In this document: positions 28,488 through 38,046 of the stretch, in pieces
Layout of the letters: every line of letters starts with the position of its first letter
Numbering within the stretch: the stretch's first letter is position 1
DNA from: Betaproteobacteria bacterium Ga0077532
Lineage (GTDB): Bacteria; Pseudomonadota; Gammaproteobacteria; Burkholderiales; Ga0077523
NCBI GenBank assembly: GCA_001464895.1
Contig: LNEE01000032.1
Location: 1 to 64,000 of the forward strand
Direction: 5' to 3'
DNA length: 64,000 nucleotides
Notes under the pieces: generated by a model
Told to the model about the DNA's origin: nothing
Databases searched by the model: none
Seen by the model: only the letters and a program-made list of their open reading frames with translations
Made by a program: the position numbers and the translations under genes

Positions 28488-29702
28488 CTACACCAGCCAC
28501 TGCGGACGCAGCAGCAGCACGAGCCCCAGCACGACCATGACGGCGCCGCTCAGCAGCTTGAGGCGGCGACCGGCGGTCTCGGTGAGCTTGCGGTTGCCCA
28601 GCGCGATGACAGCGATGGCGACCATGATCGAATCGTCGGCGATGTACCCGAGGATGTAGAGACCCAGATACGCGTAGTACATGGCGGGGGTCAGGTCGTG
28701 CTGCGCCAGGACGGCGGTCGTGATGGCCGGCAGGCCGGCGGTGCAGAGCAGTTCGACGAAGTTGACCACCACGGCCAGTGCGGCCACGCCCACGAGCGAC
28801 GCCGTCAACGCCTCGGCAGCCAGGATGCCGCGGACGCGGGCGTAGAGCCCGGGCTTCGCAGACTCGGGGATGGACAGTGATGGCCCGGTGCCCCACGCGA
28901 ACCAGTCCTTGATGTTGATGATCCCGATACCGAGCGCCACCAGGGCGAGCGTCCATCGGATCGGGGTCGAAAGGCCGACGGCGAGGAAGATGTTGAGCCA
29001 CGCGGCCATGAACGCGTAGTACACGGCACCGCTCACGAGGACGAAGGTGCCCGCGATCAATGCCATCCGGCGGCGATCGTGCAGGCGGACCAGCAGCGAG
29101 AGCAGGAACAGCAGCACCCACATGGCGCACGGATTGAAGCCGTCCAGCAGGCCCATCACCAGCGTGAAGGCGGGCAGGCCGAGATCGGCGACGTCCAGCG
29201 CGCCGAACACGCGCGTCTCGATGCGTTCGTCCGGCTGCGGCGCCGCGCCGATCAGCGCGAGGATCGTGCGGCCGGAATGCTCCGCGTCGTCGAAGCCCTG
29301 GATCACCTGCCCGCGCCACACGAACGTCGGCACCCCCGGGGGCCAGAGGTCCGCGGACCGCGTCCAGTGCATCAGTTCATCGCGCGCCGCGGGATCGGCG
29401 TCGACCGGCCGGTACACCACCCTGAGTTCGGGCCGCGACACCCGGAGCCCGTCGAGAAACACCTTCGCCTTCGCACAGTGCGGACAGCCATCGCGGACGT
29501 AGACAACGAGAGCGGTCCCGTCGCCCGGCGCTTCCGATGGAGCGCCGGAAACGCCCTGACCGCGGGCCAGCGCGGCGCCGACCATGAACAGAAGACCGAG
29601 CAGGGCGACCCACGAGACCCACGAGACCCACGGCAGACCGATGCGTCGCCACGGTGGCTGGGGCAGCGAATGCTGACCGGGAAGGCCGTCGGTATCTGGC
29701 AT
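28488..29702 (-). CDS. Glutaredoxin domain fused to a DsbD/CcdA-like membrane domain
   Basis: The 404-aa protein begins with an N-terminal membrane anchor (about 25-45), then a glutaredoxin-fold segment with the redox pair in RDGCPHCAKAKVFLDGL (about 70-86) and VPTFVWRGQVIQGFDD. From about 165 it has six hydrophobic helices with the conserved DGFNPCAMWVLLFLLSLL, as in membrane proteins that carry reducing power across the inner membrane (DsbD/CcdA-like). It may deliver electrons to periplasmic disulfides, perhaps for c-type cytochrome assembly such as the P460 and di-heme proteins nearby; this is inference. The start at 29702 follows GGAG by nine bases; an ATG at 29717 is possible. Confidence 0.78.
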   Translation of the reverse strand: MPDTDGLPGQHSLPQPPWRRIGLPWVSWVSWVALLGLLFMVGAALARGQGVSGAPSEAPGDGTALVVYVRDGCPHCAKAKVFLDGLRVSRPELRVVYRPVDADPAARDELMHWTRSADLWPPGVPTFVWRGQVIQGFDDAEHSGRTILALIGAAPQPDERIETRVFGALDVADLGLPAFTLVMGLLDGFNPCAMWVLLFLLSLLVRLHDRRRMALIAGTFVLVSGAVYYAFMAAWLNIFLAVGLSTPIRWTLALVALGIGIINIKDWFAWGTGPSLSIPESAKPGLYARVRGILAAEALTASLVGVAALAVVVNFVELLCTAGLPAITTAVLAQHDLTPAMYYAYLGLYILGYIADDSIMVAIAVIALGNRKLTETAGRRLKLLSGAVMVVLGLVLLLRPQWLV

Positions 29703-30189
29703 GGTCGTCAACTCCATGTGCCTCGTCAGGGGGAATGCCCTGCCACACGCATCCACCATTCTCCGCGCGACACCTGATGCCAACATTGATATTCGTCCAT
29801 GCGGCGCCTGACGCAGGGGCTCTTCGACATCGTGACCAGGGCCTGCCCCGCCTCCGCAATGGGACGGCAACTGCCGCCGTGCGTCGCTGGCGCCGATCGG
29901 CACGGCGGAACCGACAACCGTACGCGGGCCAGGGAAACCGCATCCAGACTCGTTCTCCGGCCGATGTGTGAAGCCTGCCGACAGCGGGTGTCGCCGGGTC
30001 CATTGACTGCTTCCTTCCGTTCCCGACGCAGACACCGGCCGCGCCCCCGCGGCGCCGTCGGCCTGCTCCGTAATCGTCCCATCGTCACAGGGCCGCGGGA
30101 TGGTGCCGACAGGCACCCCTTGCAGAACATCGCTCCCCGGTCGCAGCGCCGCATCCGCATCACCGATCGGCTCGTTCACGGGAGTTCCC
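29703..30189. other. Non-coding stretch between divergent genes
   Basis: This 487-bp stretch lies between the divergent glutaredoxin-fusion gene and the small exported protein. Open frames run through parts of it, but none has a start, ribosome site or recognisable protein pattern. It should hold the promoters of both flanking genes; no clear -35/-10 pair or operator was found. Confidence 0.5.
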
Positions 30190-30621
30190 ATGGCACATCG
30201 CCTTCCCCGCCGGTCGCAGTTCCTGGACAGGATCCCCACCATCGCCGTTGCAGTCTCGTGTGTCCTCGCTTGCGCGGGCGCCGAGGCCGGATGCACCGTC
30301 GAGCGGACAGCCAGCAACGAGATCGTTCTGCGGTTCGGTTCGGAATGCACGTCCGACCCCGCGTTGCAGAGCCGCGTGAAATCCGATCTTCTCGGCGCCG
30401 TCTCCGAACAGCCGCGGGCGGGGGCCGGCGCCGCCACCGATGGAGGCGGCGCGCGCGGGCCGACCGGCAGCCAGCGTCGGCGCAGCCCGACGTCCCTCTC
30501 CGAATTCACGCCTTCGCAGAAGCGGCTCTACGCACTCGATCAGGTGCGATTCGAGCGGGACCTTTGGTGGCGTCGCACCTTCACGCCGTTCGCGTACTAC
30601 GGTCAGCAGCAGTCGAAGTGA
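30190..30621 (+). CDS. Small exported protein of unknown function
   Basis: The 143-aa product starts with a long hydrophobic leader ending in ACAGAEAGC. This could be a lipobox-like or signal peptidase I site. The mature part has two cysteines (GCTVE, SECTS), a Gly/Ala-rich middle and a basic, tryptophan-containing C-terminal helix (FERDLWWRRTF). GGAG precedes the ATG at 30190. The last 41 bp overlap the end of phnM on the other strand. No family is recognised. Confidence 0.6.
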   Translation: MAHRLPRRSQFLDRIPTIAVAVSCVLACAGAEAGCTVERTASNEIVLRFGSECTSDPALQSRVKSDLLGAVSEQPRAGAGAATDGGGARGPTGSQRRRSPTSLSEFTPSQKRLYALDQVRFERDLWWRRTFTPFAYYGQQQSK

Positions 30622-31801
30622 CGTCCGCAGGGGTCGGTGCGTCGGGCGGATAGTCGACCGCGTAAACGAGCCGGCCGTGCCGCCAGACGTGCGTCGCCTG
30701 CGGCACACCGCCCACCACGCGCACCGCGACGAGATCCGCACGCAGCGACGGTGCGATCTCGCCGCGGTCCGCGAGCCCGACCGCGAGTGCCGGGGTGCGC
30801 GAGACGAGGCGCACCGCGGCGGGAAGATCCACCGACGAGATGTGCGGAAGGCGGAACGCCGCTGCGAGCATCGCCGCGGGCGCATAGTCGGCGCAGAGCC
30901 CGTCGGCGAGCCCCTGCGCGATCGCGTCTAGAGCGCGCATGGAGCCCGACTGACTGCCACCGCGAAGCACGTTCGGCGCACCGAAGATCGTCGTGAGGCC
31001 AGCAGCGCGGGCGGCGTACGCGGCCTCGGCGTTGATGGGGAACTCCGAGACGGTGACGCCGAGCGTGGCCATCGCCTGCACACGCGCGGCCGTGTCGTCG
31101 TCGTGGCTCGCCATCCGCACGCCGAAGTCGCGGGCTGCCGCGGCGAGCGCCTCCACCCGCCCGCCGGCGTCGTGCCGCGAGGCGATCTTCTCGCGCGCCA
31201 TGCGTTCGGCGTCCTCGGGGGTCCGGTGATAGGTGCGCACCACGTAGTCGCGATACGCCTCCAGCGTCTTGAACTGGCCCTGCCCCGGCGAGTGATCCAT
31301 GAACGACACGAGTTCGAGATCGCCCTCGGAGATCAGCGCCGCGAGTGGACGGAAGCCCGTGGGGTCGGTGATCTCGTACCGCGCATGGACACGGTTGTCG
31401 ACGAGCGCGTACGGGCGGAAGGCATGCACGGCACGGGCGAGATCCGCGGCCATGGCGACGTTGCGCACGCCCAGTTCTTCGTGGGCGAACGAGAGCGCGT
31501 GATAGACCGTCGTGATGCCCGCTGCAGCGTTGCGCTTGTCGGCGTTCGCGACAGCGAACGGCATGGGGAAGTACACGTGCGGACGCGGCTCGACCTCCTT
31601 CTCGATGGCGTCGCAGTGGAGATCCACCAGCCCCGGCAGGAGCCACGCCCCCTGCAGGTCGACCTCGGTCGCGGCACCACCGGTGGCGTCGAGCGAGTCG
31701 ATGCACCCGTCGGCCAGGGTCACCGCCCCGTCCTCGACGATGCGGTCCCCGAGCACGAGCTGCGCATGGACCAGGCGTATACGCATCGGGCGGTTCTTCA
31801 T
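30581..31801 (-). CDS. phnM: Phosphonate metabolism protein PhnM
   Basis: The 406-aa amidohydrolase-fold enzyme matches PhnM, which removes pyrophosphate from alpha-D-ribose 1-methylphosphonate 5-triphosphate in the C-P lyase pathway. Visible signatures are LPGLVDLHCDAIEKEVEPRP (about 50-69), SFMDHSPGQGQFK, the metal/active-site RMASHDDDT and the closing GRLVYAVDY. GGAGGG lies about 10 bases before the ATG at 31801. It overlaps phnE by 4 bp (ATGA). The C-P lyase core genes phnG to phnL are not in the window, so either they are elsewhere or this PhnM has another substrate. Confidence 0.9.
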   Translation of the reverse strand: MKNRPMRIRLVHAQLVLGDRIVEDGAVTLADGCIDSLDATGGAATEVDLQGAWLLPGLVDLHCDAIEKEVEPRPHVYFPMPFAVANADKRNAAAGITTVYHALSFAHEELGVRNVAMAADLARAVHAFRPYALVDNRVHARYEITDPTGFRPLAALISEGDLELVSFMDHSPGQGQFKTLEAYRDYVVRTYHRTPEDAERMAREKIASRHDAGGRVEALAAAARDFGVRMASHDDDTAARVQAMATLGVTVSEFPINAEAAYAARAAGLTTIFGAPNVLRGGSQSGSMRALDAIAQGLADGLCADYAPAAMLAAAFRLPHISSVDLPAAVRLVSRTPALAVGLADRGEIAPSLRADLVAVRVVGGVPQATHVWRHGRLVYAVDYPPDAPTPADVTSTAADRSTRTA

Positions 31802-32595
31802 GATCGGGATCCCTCCGGAGTGAGGCGTGCCCGCAGCCACGACGAGACCATGTCGATGATGGCGATGGTGACGACGAGCACGATGATGAGCGCGGCCGAA
31901 CGCGGATAGTCGAAGAGCCGCAGCGTGTCGTGCAGCGCGAACCCGATGCCGCCCGCACCCACCAGACCGAGCACCGAGGCCATCCGCACGTTCCGATCGA
32001 AGATGAAGAGCGTGTAGCCGGCCAGCTCGCGGACGATGGACGGCCACGCCACGTACATCGCAGTCTGCGCGCGCGTCGCACCGGTGGCGGCGAGGGCCTC
32101 GTAGAGGCCTGGGTCGACGCGCTCCATGCTCTCGGCGCAGAACTTCCCCATGAACCCGCCGGTGTGCAGGCCGAGGGCCAGCGCACCGGGCAGTGGTCCG
32201 AGGCCCAGCGCTGCGACGAACACGAGCGCGAGCAACATGTCGGGCACGGCGCGGATCACGTTCAGCCCCTCGCGCGCGACGCGATGGCCGATGCGCCCCG
32301 ACGTGACCGGCCGCGCCGCGAAAGGCGCCACGACGAGGGCCACGACCAGCGCGATGACGGTCCCCCAGAACGCGGTGGCGAGCGTCTGCCCGACGAGGAC
32401 GAGATAGCGCGGCAGTTCCCGGAAGTCCGGCGCCGCGTAGCGCCCGAAGTACTCGGCCATGTCGTCGATGCCGTAGAGCAGCGTCTCGGGTGACAGTTCG
32501 AGGTCGTACGCCGCCAGCCACGCGAGCGCGAGAATGCCGGTGAGCCACACGGGAAAGAGCCCGCGGGGCCGGGCAGGCAGCGGCGTGCGGCTCAT
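31798..32595 (-). CDS. phnE: Phosphonate ABC transporter permease PhnE (second copy)
   Basis: The 265-aa inner-membrane permease has about six hydrophobic helices and the ABC permease EAA-type loop ALAATGATRAQTAMYVAWP (about 165-183). It ends with a short cytoplasmic tail. Two different PhnE-like permeases next to each other, here and upstream, would form the heterodimeric channel. Its start overlaps the stop of the upstream permease by 4 bp and its stop overlaps phnM by 4 bp, so this operon is tightly coupled. Confidence 0.9.
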   Translation of the reverse strand: MSRTPLPARPRGLFPVWLTGILALAWLAAYDLELSPETLLYGIDDMAEYFGRYAAPDFRELPRYLVLVGQTLATAFWGTVIALVVALVVAPFAARPVTSGRIGHRVAREGLNVIRAVPDMLLALVFVAALGLGPLPGALALGLHTGGFMGKFCAESMERVDPGLYEALAATGATRAQTAMYVAWPSIVRELAGYTLFIFDRNVRMASVLGLVGAGGIGFALHDTLRLFDYPRSAALIIVLVVTIAIIDMVSSWLRARLTPEGSRS

Positions 32596-33404
32596 GGCGC
32601 TCCGCGTCCGTGGATCACCCGGGCGCGCAGGCGATCCGAGAGACGGTCGAGGACCGTCACGACGAGATAGATGGCCACCGCGATCGGCGTGAGGCGGTCG
32701 AACTCGTACAGGCGCATGGCCATCACCATGTCGTAGCCGATGCCGCCGGCGCCCACGAGACCGAGGATCGCGGCGCTGCGGACGTTGTGGTCGAGCACGT
32801 AGACCGTGGTGCCGACGAGGTCGGGCAGCGCCTGCGGCAGCAGGGCGAACGAGACCACCTGCACGCGCGTCGCGCCGACGGCTCTCACACCTTCGACCGG
32901 GCGCGGATCGGCCATCTCGATCGCCTCGGCGAACGCCTTGCCCATGAAGCCGACCGTGACCAGCGCCATCGCGAGAATCCCCGGCAGCGGACCGAGCCCG
33001 ACGGCCGACACGAAGACGAGCGCCCACACGAGTTCGGGCAGCGCCCGCATCGCGGAGAGCACCTGCCGTGCCGCGTGGAAGACGGCCGGGTGCGGACTCG
33101 CATTGCGCGCGGCGAGCACGGCGAGCGGCATCGAGAGGACCGTCGCGACGAGCGTTGCGATGAGCGTCATCTCCAGGGTCTCGAGCATCCGGCGCAGGAG
33201 ATCGGGGAGGTACGCCCAGTCGGGCGCCACGAACAGATGACCCGCGAAATCCAGGAGTGCCGGGACAGCGTGGAGCAGACGCTTTGCATCCACATCGAGG
33301 AGCGGTGCCGTCGCCACGAGCAGCGCGACGACGCCGACGGGCAGCAGGATCAGGGCCGGGGGCGGACGCCCGCTCGGCGTCGGGCTACGCGTCGGCACCG
33401 ACAT
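32592..33404 (-). CDS. phnE: Phosphonate ABC transporter permease PhnE (first copy)
   Basis: The 270-aa permease has an N-terminal Pro-rich tail, one helix near 20-40, and a five-helix core with the EAA-like loop GVRAVGATRVQVVSFALLPQA. It resembles the second permease (GLGPLPG, VGFMGKAFAEAIE, NVRSAAILGLVGAGGIG are shared patterns), so the pair arose by duplication. The ATG at 33404 lies 20 bp inside the end of phnC. Confidence 0.9.
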   Translation of the reverse strand: MSVPTRSPTPSGRPPPALILLPVGVVALLVATAPLLDVDAKRLLHAVPALLDFAGHLFVAPDWAYLPDLLRRMLETLEMTLIATLVATVLSMPLAVLAARNASPHPAVFHAARQVLSAMRALPELVWALVFVSAVGLGPLPGILAMALVTVGFMGKAFAEAIEMADPRPVEGVRAVGATRVQVVSFALLPQALPDLVGTTVYVLDHNVRSAAILGLVGAGGIGYDMVMAMRLYEFDRLTPIAVAIYLVVTVLDRLSDRLRARVIHGRGAP

Positions 33405-34197
33405 CCCCTCGTCCCGATGTCGCGGCGGCATCGGCACCGTACAGCGTGGCGAGCATCGCATCGTCCATCGCCTCCGGCGGACCGTCGAAGGCGAGCGCGC
33501 CGCGCTTCAATCCGATCACGCGGTCCGCGTAGCGGCGCACGTACCCCGGCTGATGCAGGCTCACGACGATCGTCACGCCGTCGCGGCGGTTGATGGCGGC
33601 GAGCAGATCGAGGATCTCGATCGACGTCCCCGGGTCGAGGCTCGCGACCGGCTCGTCGGCGAGGATGAGCCGCGGCTGCTGCGCGAGCGCCCGGGCGATC
33701 CCGACGCGCTGCTGCTGGCCACCCGAGAGTCGGTCCGCCCGCTCCCACGCCTTGTCGGTGAGGCCCACGCGGTCGAGGGCCTCGTGCGCGATGTCGAAGT
33801 CCTCGCGCGGGAAGCGATGGAACAGGCTCGCGAGGCCGCGCCGATGGGACAGCCGCCCGGTGAGCACATTGGTCATCACGTTGAGGCGGCCCACGAGATT
33901 GAACTGCTGGAAGATCATCCCGGTGCGCGCGCGGATCGCCCGCAGCGTGCTGCGCGACAACGTGATGCCGTCGATGACGACCTCGCCGCTCGTGGCAGGC
34001 ACGAGGCCGTTCAACGTGCGCAGCAGGGTTGACTTGCCGGCGCCCGAGGCGCCCACCAGCGCGACGAACTGACCCGCGGGAATGGTGAGCGACAGCGGTT
34101 CGAGTGCGGTCACGCCGCCGGGATAGCGGGTGCCGACGCCGCGCAGCACGACGGAGGGGGTCGCGGTGGCCGGCATCCCGATGGCGGGCCGGTCCAC
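33385..34197 (-). CDS. phnC: Phosphonate ABC transporter ATP-binding protein PhnC
   Basis: The 270-aa ATPase has Walker A GASGAGKST (about 49-57), the Q-loop in MIFQQFNLVGRLNV, the signature LSGGQQQRVGIARAL, Walker B LILADEPVASLD and the switch His in VVSLHQP. It powers uptake of phosphonate (or phosphite and related esters) through the two permeases that follow. The start is GTG at 34197, backed by GAGG about ten bases upstream; ATG at 34176 is the alternative. It lies 84 bp downstream of phnD. Confidence 0.93.
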   Translation of the reverse strand: MDRPAIGMPATATPSVVLRGVGTRYPGGVTALEPLSLTIPAGQFVALVGASGAGKSTLLRTLNGLVPATSGEVVIDGITLSRSTLRAIRARTGMIFQQFNLVGRLNVMTNVLTGRLSHRRGLASLFHRFPREDFDIAHEALDRVGLTDKAWERADRLSGGQQQRVGIARALAQQPRLILADEPVASLDPGTSIEILDLLAAINRRDGVTIVVSLHQPGYVRRYADRVIGLKRGALAFDGPPEAMDDAMLATLYGADAAATSGRGDVGADA

Positions 34198-34281
34198 GGT
34201 CAGGCCGCCTCGCGCGTCGCCGACATCCAGGCGCGGGCGCGCTGCGTCGGTGTGTCGCCCCGTTGGATCATCACCGGGATC

Positions 34282-35187
34282 TCAGCGCAGCATCTGGTCC
34301 TTCGCGAGTCCGAGGGATCGGACCATGGCCCGGATGCTGTCGAAATCGGCGGGCTTCGCGGTCACATAGCGCGTGGCATTCACGTAGGCCCCGATCTCCG
34401 TCTCGTGGTGCGCGTTCAGCACGGCTGCAGAGATGCGCTGCTTCATCTCGGCCGGGAGATCGGCGCGCCAGGCGAGGGGCGGCCCCGGGAGCGGCGGCGA
34501 CTCCGCGATGATGCAGTGGGTCTCGCGCGAGATGAGGCCCTTCGCGACCATGCGTTCGTAGGTGACGTCGCTGTCCGCGGCGGCGTCGACGGTGCCGTTC
34601 TTCACCGCGAGTTCGGCGGCATCGTGCGAGCCCGCGTAGACGAACTTGCCGAAGAAGTCCTGCGGCATCGCGCCGGTCTCGTTCTTGATCATCCACGTCG
34701 GCACGAGACCGCCGGAGGTGGACGCCGGATCGACGAATGCGACGCTGCGCCCTTTCAGATCCTTCAGGGTCCGGATGCCGTTGCCGCAGCGGGTCACGAT
34801 GACGCTCTTGTAGGTCGGCGAGTTGGTGCCGGTACGCAGACCCACCGCGAAGGCCTCCGCTCCCGCCTCCTGCTCCGCGAGCAGGTACGACATGGGGCCG
34901 AACCAGGCGATGTCCACGCGCTTGCGCCGCATGGCCTCGATCACGCCGGCGTAGTCGGTGGCGGTGAAGACCTTCACGCGCTCCCCCAGCTTCCGTTCGA
35001 GGTAGGCCCGCATCGGTTCGAAGCGCTTCACCATCTCCTCGTTGTTCTCCGCGGGCAGCAGGCCCACCACGAGGTCCCTCGCCAAGGCGTTGCCGCCCAT
35101 CCCGACGATCGCGCTCCACGCGAGCAGCACCGCGAGCACCCGGCGCCCCAGCCCCGCGCGCACGCGGGCCGGCAGACTCCTCCCCAT
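34282..35187 (-). CDS. phnD: Phosphate/phosphite/phosphonate-binding protein PhnD
   Basis: The 301-aa periplasmic binding protein has a signal peptide (cleavage after ALA near 36), then the PhnD pattern: VVGLLPAENNEEMVKRFEPM, DIAWFGPMSYL, the TGTNSPTYKSVIV strand, GRSVAFVDPASTSGGLVP and DVTYERMV. The PASTSG segment usually ligates the phosphonate oxygens. Phosphite or aminoethylphosphonate specificity cannot be read from sequence. An AGGGGGTGGTC stretch precedes ATG 35187. It is the first gene of the operon and is divergent from the hybrid kinase gene (142 bp apart). Confidence 0.92.
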   Translation of the reverse strand: MGRSLPARVRAGLGRRVLAVLLAWSAIVGMGGNALARDLVVGLLPAENNEEMVKRFEPMRAYLERKLGERVKVFTATDYAGVIEAMRRKRVDIAWFGPMSYLLAEQEAGAEAFAVGLRTGTNSPTYKSVIVTRCGNGIRTLKDLKGRSVAFVDPASTSGGLVPTWMIKNETGAMPQDFFGKFVYAGSHDAAELAVKNGTVDAAADSDVTYERMVAKGLISRETHCIIAESPPLPGPPLAWRADLPAEMKQRISAAVLNAHHETEIGAYVNATRYVTAKPADFDSIRAMVRSLGLAKDQMLR

Positions 35188-35328
35188 GACCACCCCCTGT
35201 CGTCATCGCGCCCTCGAAGGTCGCGTGACGGGATTATGACCGGCGTCGCCGCGCAGCGGGATCCGTATCGGGTCTGGAGGCGGACGGCGCCGATAAGGCA
35301 GCCTCACGTCGCGGATGAGGGCGCCGAT

Positions 35329-38046
35329 ATGGCGTTCATGCTTCCTCCCACCGAATCCGTCGTCCCGGACGCCACGCCCACCCGGCGCTGGCAACCGTGG
35401 GTCGTGGCCACCATCGCCTTCGTCCTCGGCATCACCGGGACGATCGTCGCCACGCGCTTCGTGCACGAGCAGGCACTCCGCTCGGGGGAGGCCAGTTTCG
35501 AGGGCATCGCCCAGGAGGTGTCGATCCGGCTCGAACAACGGCTCGACGCGTACGCGCAGATCCTGCGCGGCGGCGCGGGCCTCGTGCTCGCCCGGGGCAC
35601 GATCGATCGAGCCGCTTGGGCGAACTACCACCGCGGCCTCGAGATAGAGAAGCGCTTCCCGGGCGTGCAGACGTTCCTCTGGGCGCCGGTGGTCCCCGCG
35701 GACGATGTGGCCGGCTTCGAGGCCCGCCTGCGGCAGTTGGGGCACCCGGAGTTCCACATCTGGACGCGCGACCAGGTGCCCCCCGTCAGCACGATCGCCT
35801 TCGTCGAACCCTTCGTCGACGCCAATCAGCGGGCGCTGGGCTTCGACATGGCCTCGGAACCGATCCGCCGGGAAGCGATGGAGCGCGCCCGCGACACGGG
35901 CGAGGCGACGATCACGCACAGGCTCGTGCTGGTGATCGACGATCGGCCCCTGCCGGGCTTCCTGATGTACGTACCCGTCTACTCGGGCACCGGCGTCCCG
36001 GCCGACGAGACCGCGCGTCGCCGCGATCTGAAGGGCTACGTCGCAAGCGCCTTCCGGGTCGAGGACCTCCTGAACGCGACGCTGGGCGGGCCCTCGGCCG
36101 ATTTCCGGGTACGGGTGTTCGACGGCACGGAGGACATCCCCGATGCCCTGATGTACGACAGCAGCGCCCGGACGTCGGCCAGCCCGGACGGGGCAGGTCA
36201 GCGCTTCGTCCGCACCCTGCCCTTCACGATCGGGGGCCGGCAGTGGTCGGTGCAGATCACGTCGACGCCCGTCTTCGAGCGCCGGGCGGCGCGGGACCAC
36301 GGTGCCAAAGTGGCCGTCGCCGGAGGCCTGCTGTCGATTCTTGCTGCGGGCATCGCAGCCCTGTCGATGTTCCTGCGACAACGCACCGTGGCGCTCTCGC
36401 GCCTCACGGAGTCGCTGCAGGCGCATCAACAAGAGCTGGAGCAGGCCAACGTCGCGATCACCGAGGCACGCGACCGCGCCGTCGACGCCGCACGCGCGAA
36501 GAGCGAGTTCCTCGCGAACATGAGCCACGAGATCCGGACCCCGATCCACGGGTTTCTCGGCCACACCGAACTGGCGCTCGGCAACGCTCTCGACGAGGAG
36601 ACGCGGCACTACCTCGAGACGGCGCAGTCCTGCGGCAAGGCGCTGCAGGCGGTGGTCGACGACATCCTCGATTTCTCGAAGCTGGAGGCCGGACGATTCC
36701 CACTGGACGACGTGGAGTTCGATCTGCGCGCCCTCATGCTGGAGAGCGTGCACACCGTGGCCCTCACGGCGCAGGCCAAGGGGCTCGCGCTCATCTGGAG
36801 CGCCGACCCGTCGCTGCCGCCCCGATTCCGCGGCGATCCGAAGCGCCTGCGCCAGGTGATCCTCAACCTGCTCTCGAACGCCGTGAAGTTCACGGCGACG
36901 GGCGAGGTGGAACTCTCCGCGGACCCCGTGCGCGGGAACGCCAATGGACCGTCGACCGTGCGCTTCGCCGTTCGCGACAGCGGGATCGGCATGTCACCGG
37001 AAACCCGCGACGGCCTCTTCCAGGCCTTCTACCAGGGCGACACGTCGATCACGCGGCGCTTCGGTGGCACCGGACTCGGACTCGCGATCTCGGCGCGCAT
37101 CGTGGCGCTCATGGGCGGGAGGATGCAGGTCGAGAGCGTGGCCGGCATAGGGAGCACGTTCTCGTTCGATGCGCGGCTATCCGTGGATGCAGCGCCCGCA
37201 GCCGACCGCCCCATCGTGAAGTCCGCCCTGCTCTGCGACCCGAATCCGCGCCGGCGGGAGGCCCTCCGCCGCGGACTCGCCGCGGCTGGCGTGGCCCTCC
37301 ACTGGGATGCCGGGCCCGAACGCGTCGCGGCGATCGCGCGCGGCGAGGATGCTTTGCTGGTCGATGCCACAGCGCTCACCGATCCGAGCGTCCGCGAGCT
37401 GCAGCCTGCCGGCCCCGTGGTCATCCTCACTGCGGAACAGATGGCGGCATCGACGCCCGCCCTGCCCTCGGGCTGGCAGGGCATCGTCTGCGCTCACCCC
37501 GCGGATCCGGAACGGATCGCAGCCTTGCTGACCTCTACCGCCACCGGACGTTTCGCGGCGTTCCGCACCGAGCCGTCCCGCCCACGGGCGGCACGTCGGC
37601 TCCGCCTGCTAGTGGCCGAGGACAACCCCGTCAATCGCCGCTTGATCGAACGCATGCTCGTGCGACTGGGCCACGGGGTGACGCTGGTGGAAGACGGCCA
37701 GCAGGCAGTGACCGCCGCCGGTGCCGCAGGCGACCGCTGGGATGCCGTGCTGATGGACGTGCAGATGCCCGTGATGGACGGTCTGGAGGCGGCCCGCCGG
37801 ATCCGGGCGGAGGAAGCGGCGGCGGGCACCCGCCATCTGCCGATCATTGCGCTGACGGCGGACGCCCTGCCCGGCGATCGCGAACGGTGCCTGGATGCCG
37901 GGATGGACGGCCATCTGGCGAAGCCCATCTCGATCCAGACGCTGCAGGACGCGCTGGACCGCCTCGCCATGCAACTCCCGGAGGAGTCACCGGAAGGCGT
38001 CCCGGACGCGACCGCGCCGGCGGCGCGGACTGGCACCGGGTCCTGA
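35329..38046 (+). CDS. CHASE-domain hybrid histidine kinase
   Basis: The 905-aa inner-membrane sensor kinase has a first membrane helix (about 24-42), a periplasmic CHASE domain (about 70-280; LRGGAGLVLARGTI, YVPVYSGTGVP), and a second helix near 325-347. A coiled linker leads to HisKA with His400 in FLANMSHEIRTPIHG, the catalytic domain with NLLSNAVKFTATGE, DSGIGMS and GGTGLGLAIS, a degenerate middle domain (about 625-740), and a C-terminal receiver with Asp810 in DAVLMDVQMPVMDG. CHASE binds small extracellular ligands. No partner regulator is adjacent. Its divergent position to phnD may be coincidence. Confidence 0.9.
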   Translation: MAFMLPPTESVVPDATPTRRWQPWVVATIAFVLGITGTIVATRFVHEQALRSGEASFEGIAQEVSIRLEQRLDAYAQILRGGAGLVLARGTIDRAAWANYHRGLEIEKRFPGVQTFLWAPVVPADDVAGFEARLRQLGHPEFHIWTRDQVPPVSTIAFVEPFVDANQRALGFDMASEPIRREAMERARDTGEATITHRLVLVIDDRPLPGFLMYVPVYSGTGVPADETARRRDLKGYVASAFRVEDLLNATLGGPSADFRVRVFDGTEDIPDALMYDSSARTSASPDGAGQRFVRTLPFTIGGRQWSVQITSTPVFERRAARDHGAKVAVAGGLLSILAAGIAALSMFLRQRTVALSRLTESLQAHQQELEQANVAITEARDRAVDAARAKSEFLANMSHEIRTPIHGFLGHTELALGNALDEETRHYLETAQSCGKALQAVVDDILDFSKLEAGRFPLDDVEFDLRALMLESVHTVALTAQAKGLALIWSADPSLPPRFRGDPKRLRQVILNLLSNAVKFTATGEVELSADPVRGNANGPSTVRFAVRDSGIGMSPETRDGLFQAFYQGDTSITRRFGGTGLGLAISARIVALMGGRMQVESVAGIGSTFSFDARLSVDAAPAADRPIVKSALLCDPNPRRREALRRGLAAAGVALHWDAGPERVAAIARGEDALLVDATALTDPSVRELQPAGPVVILTAEQMAASTPALPSGWQGIVCAHPADPERIAALLTSTATGRFAAFRTEPSRPRAARRLRLLVAEDNPVNRRLIERMLVRLGHGVTLVEDGQQAVTAAGAAGDRWDAVLMDVQMPVMDGLEAARRIRAEEAAAGTRHLPIIALTADALPGDRERCLDAGMDGHLAKPISIQTLQDALDRLAMQLPEESPEGVPDATAPAARTGTGS

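Noticed and set aside
34252-35328. A 1264-codon fusion of the kinase with an upstream plus-strand frame
   Set aside because: The upstream part is antisense to phnD and phnC; the kinase's own ATG at 35329 has a GAGG ribosome site and starts just before its first membrane helix.
35188-35328. A Pho box between phnD and the kinase
   Set aside because: The gap has only loose CTGTC-like text; two well-spaced CTGTCAT half-sites could not be found.
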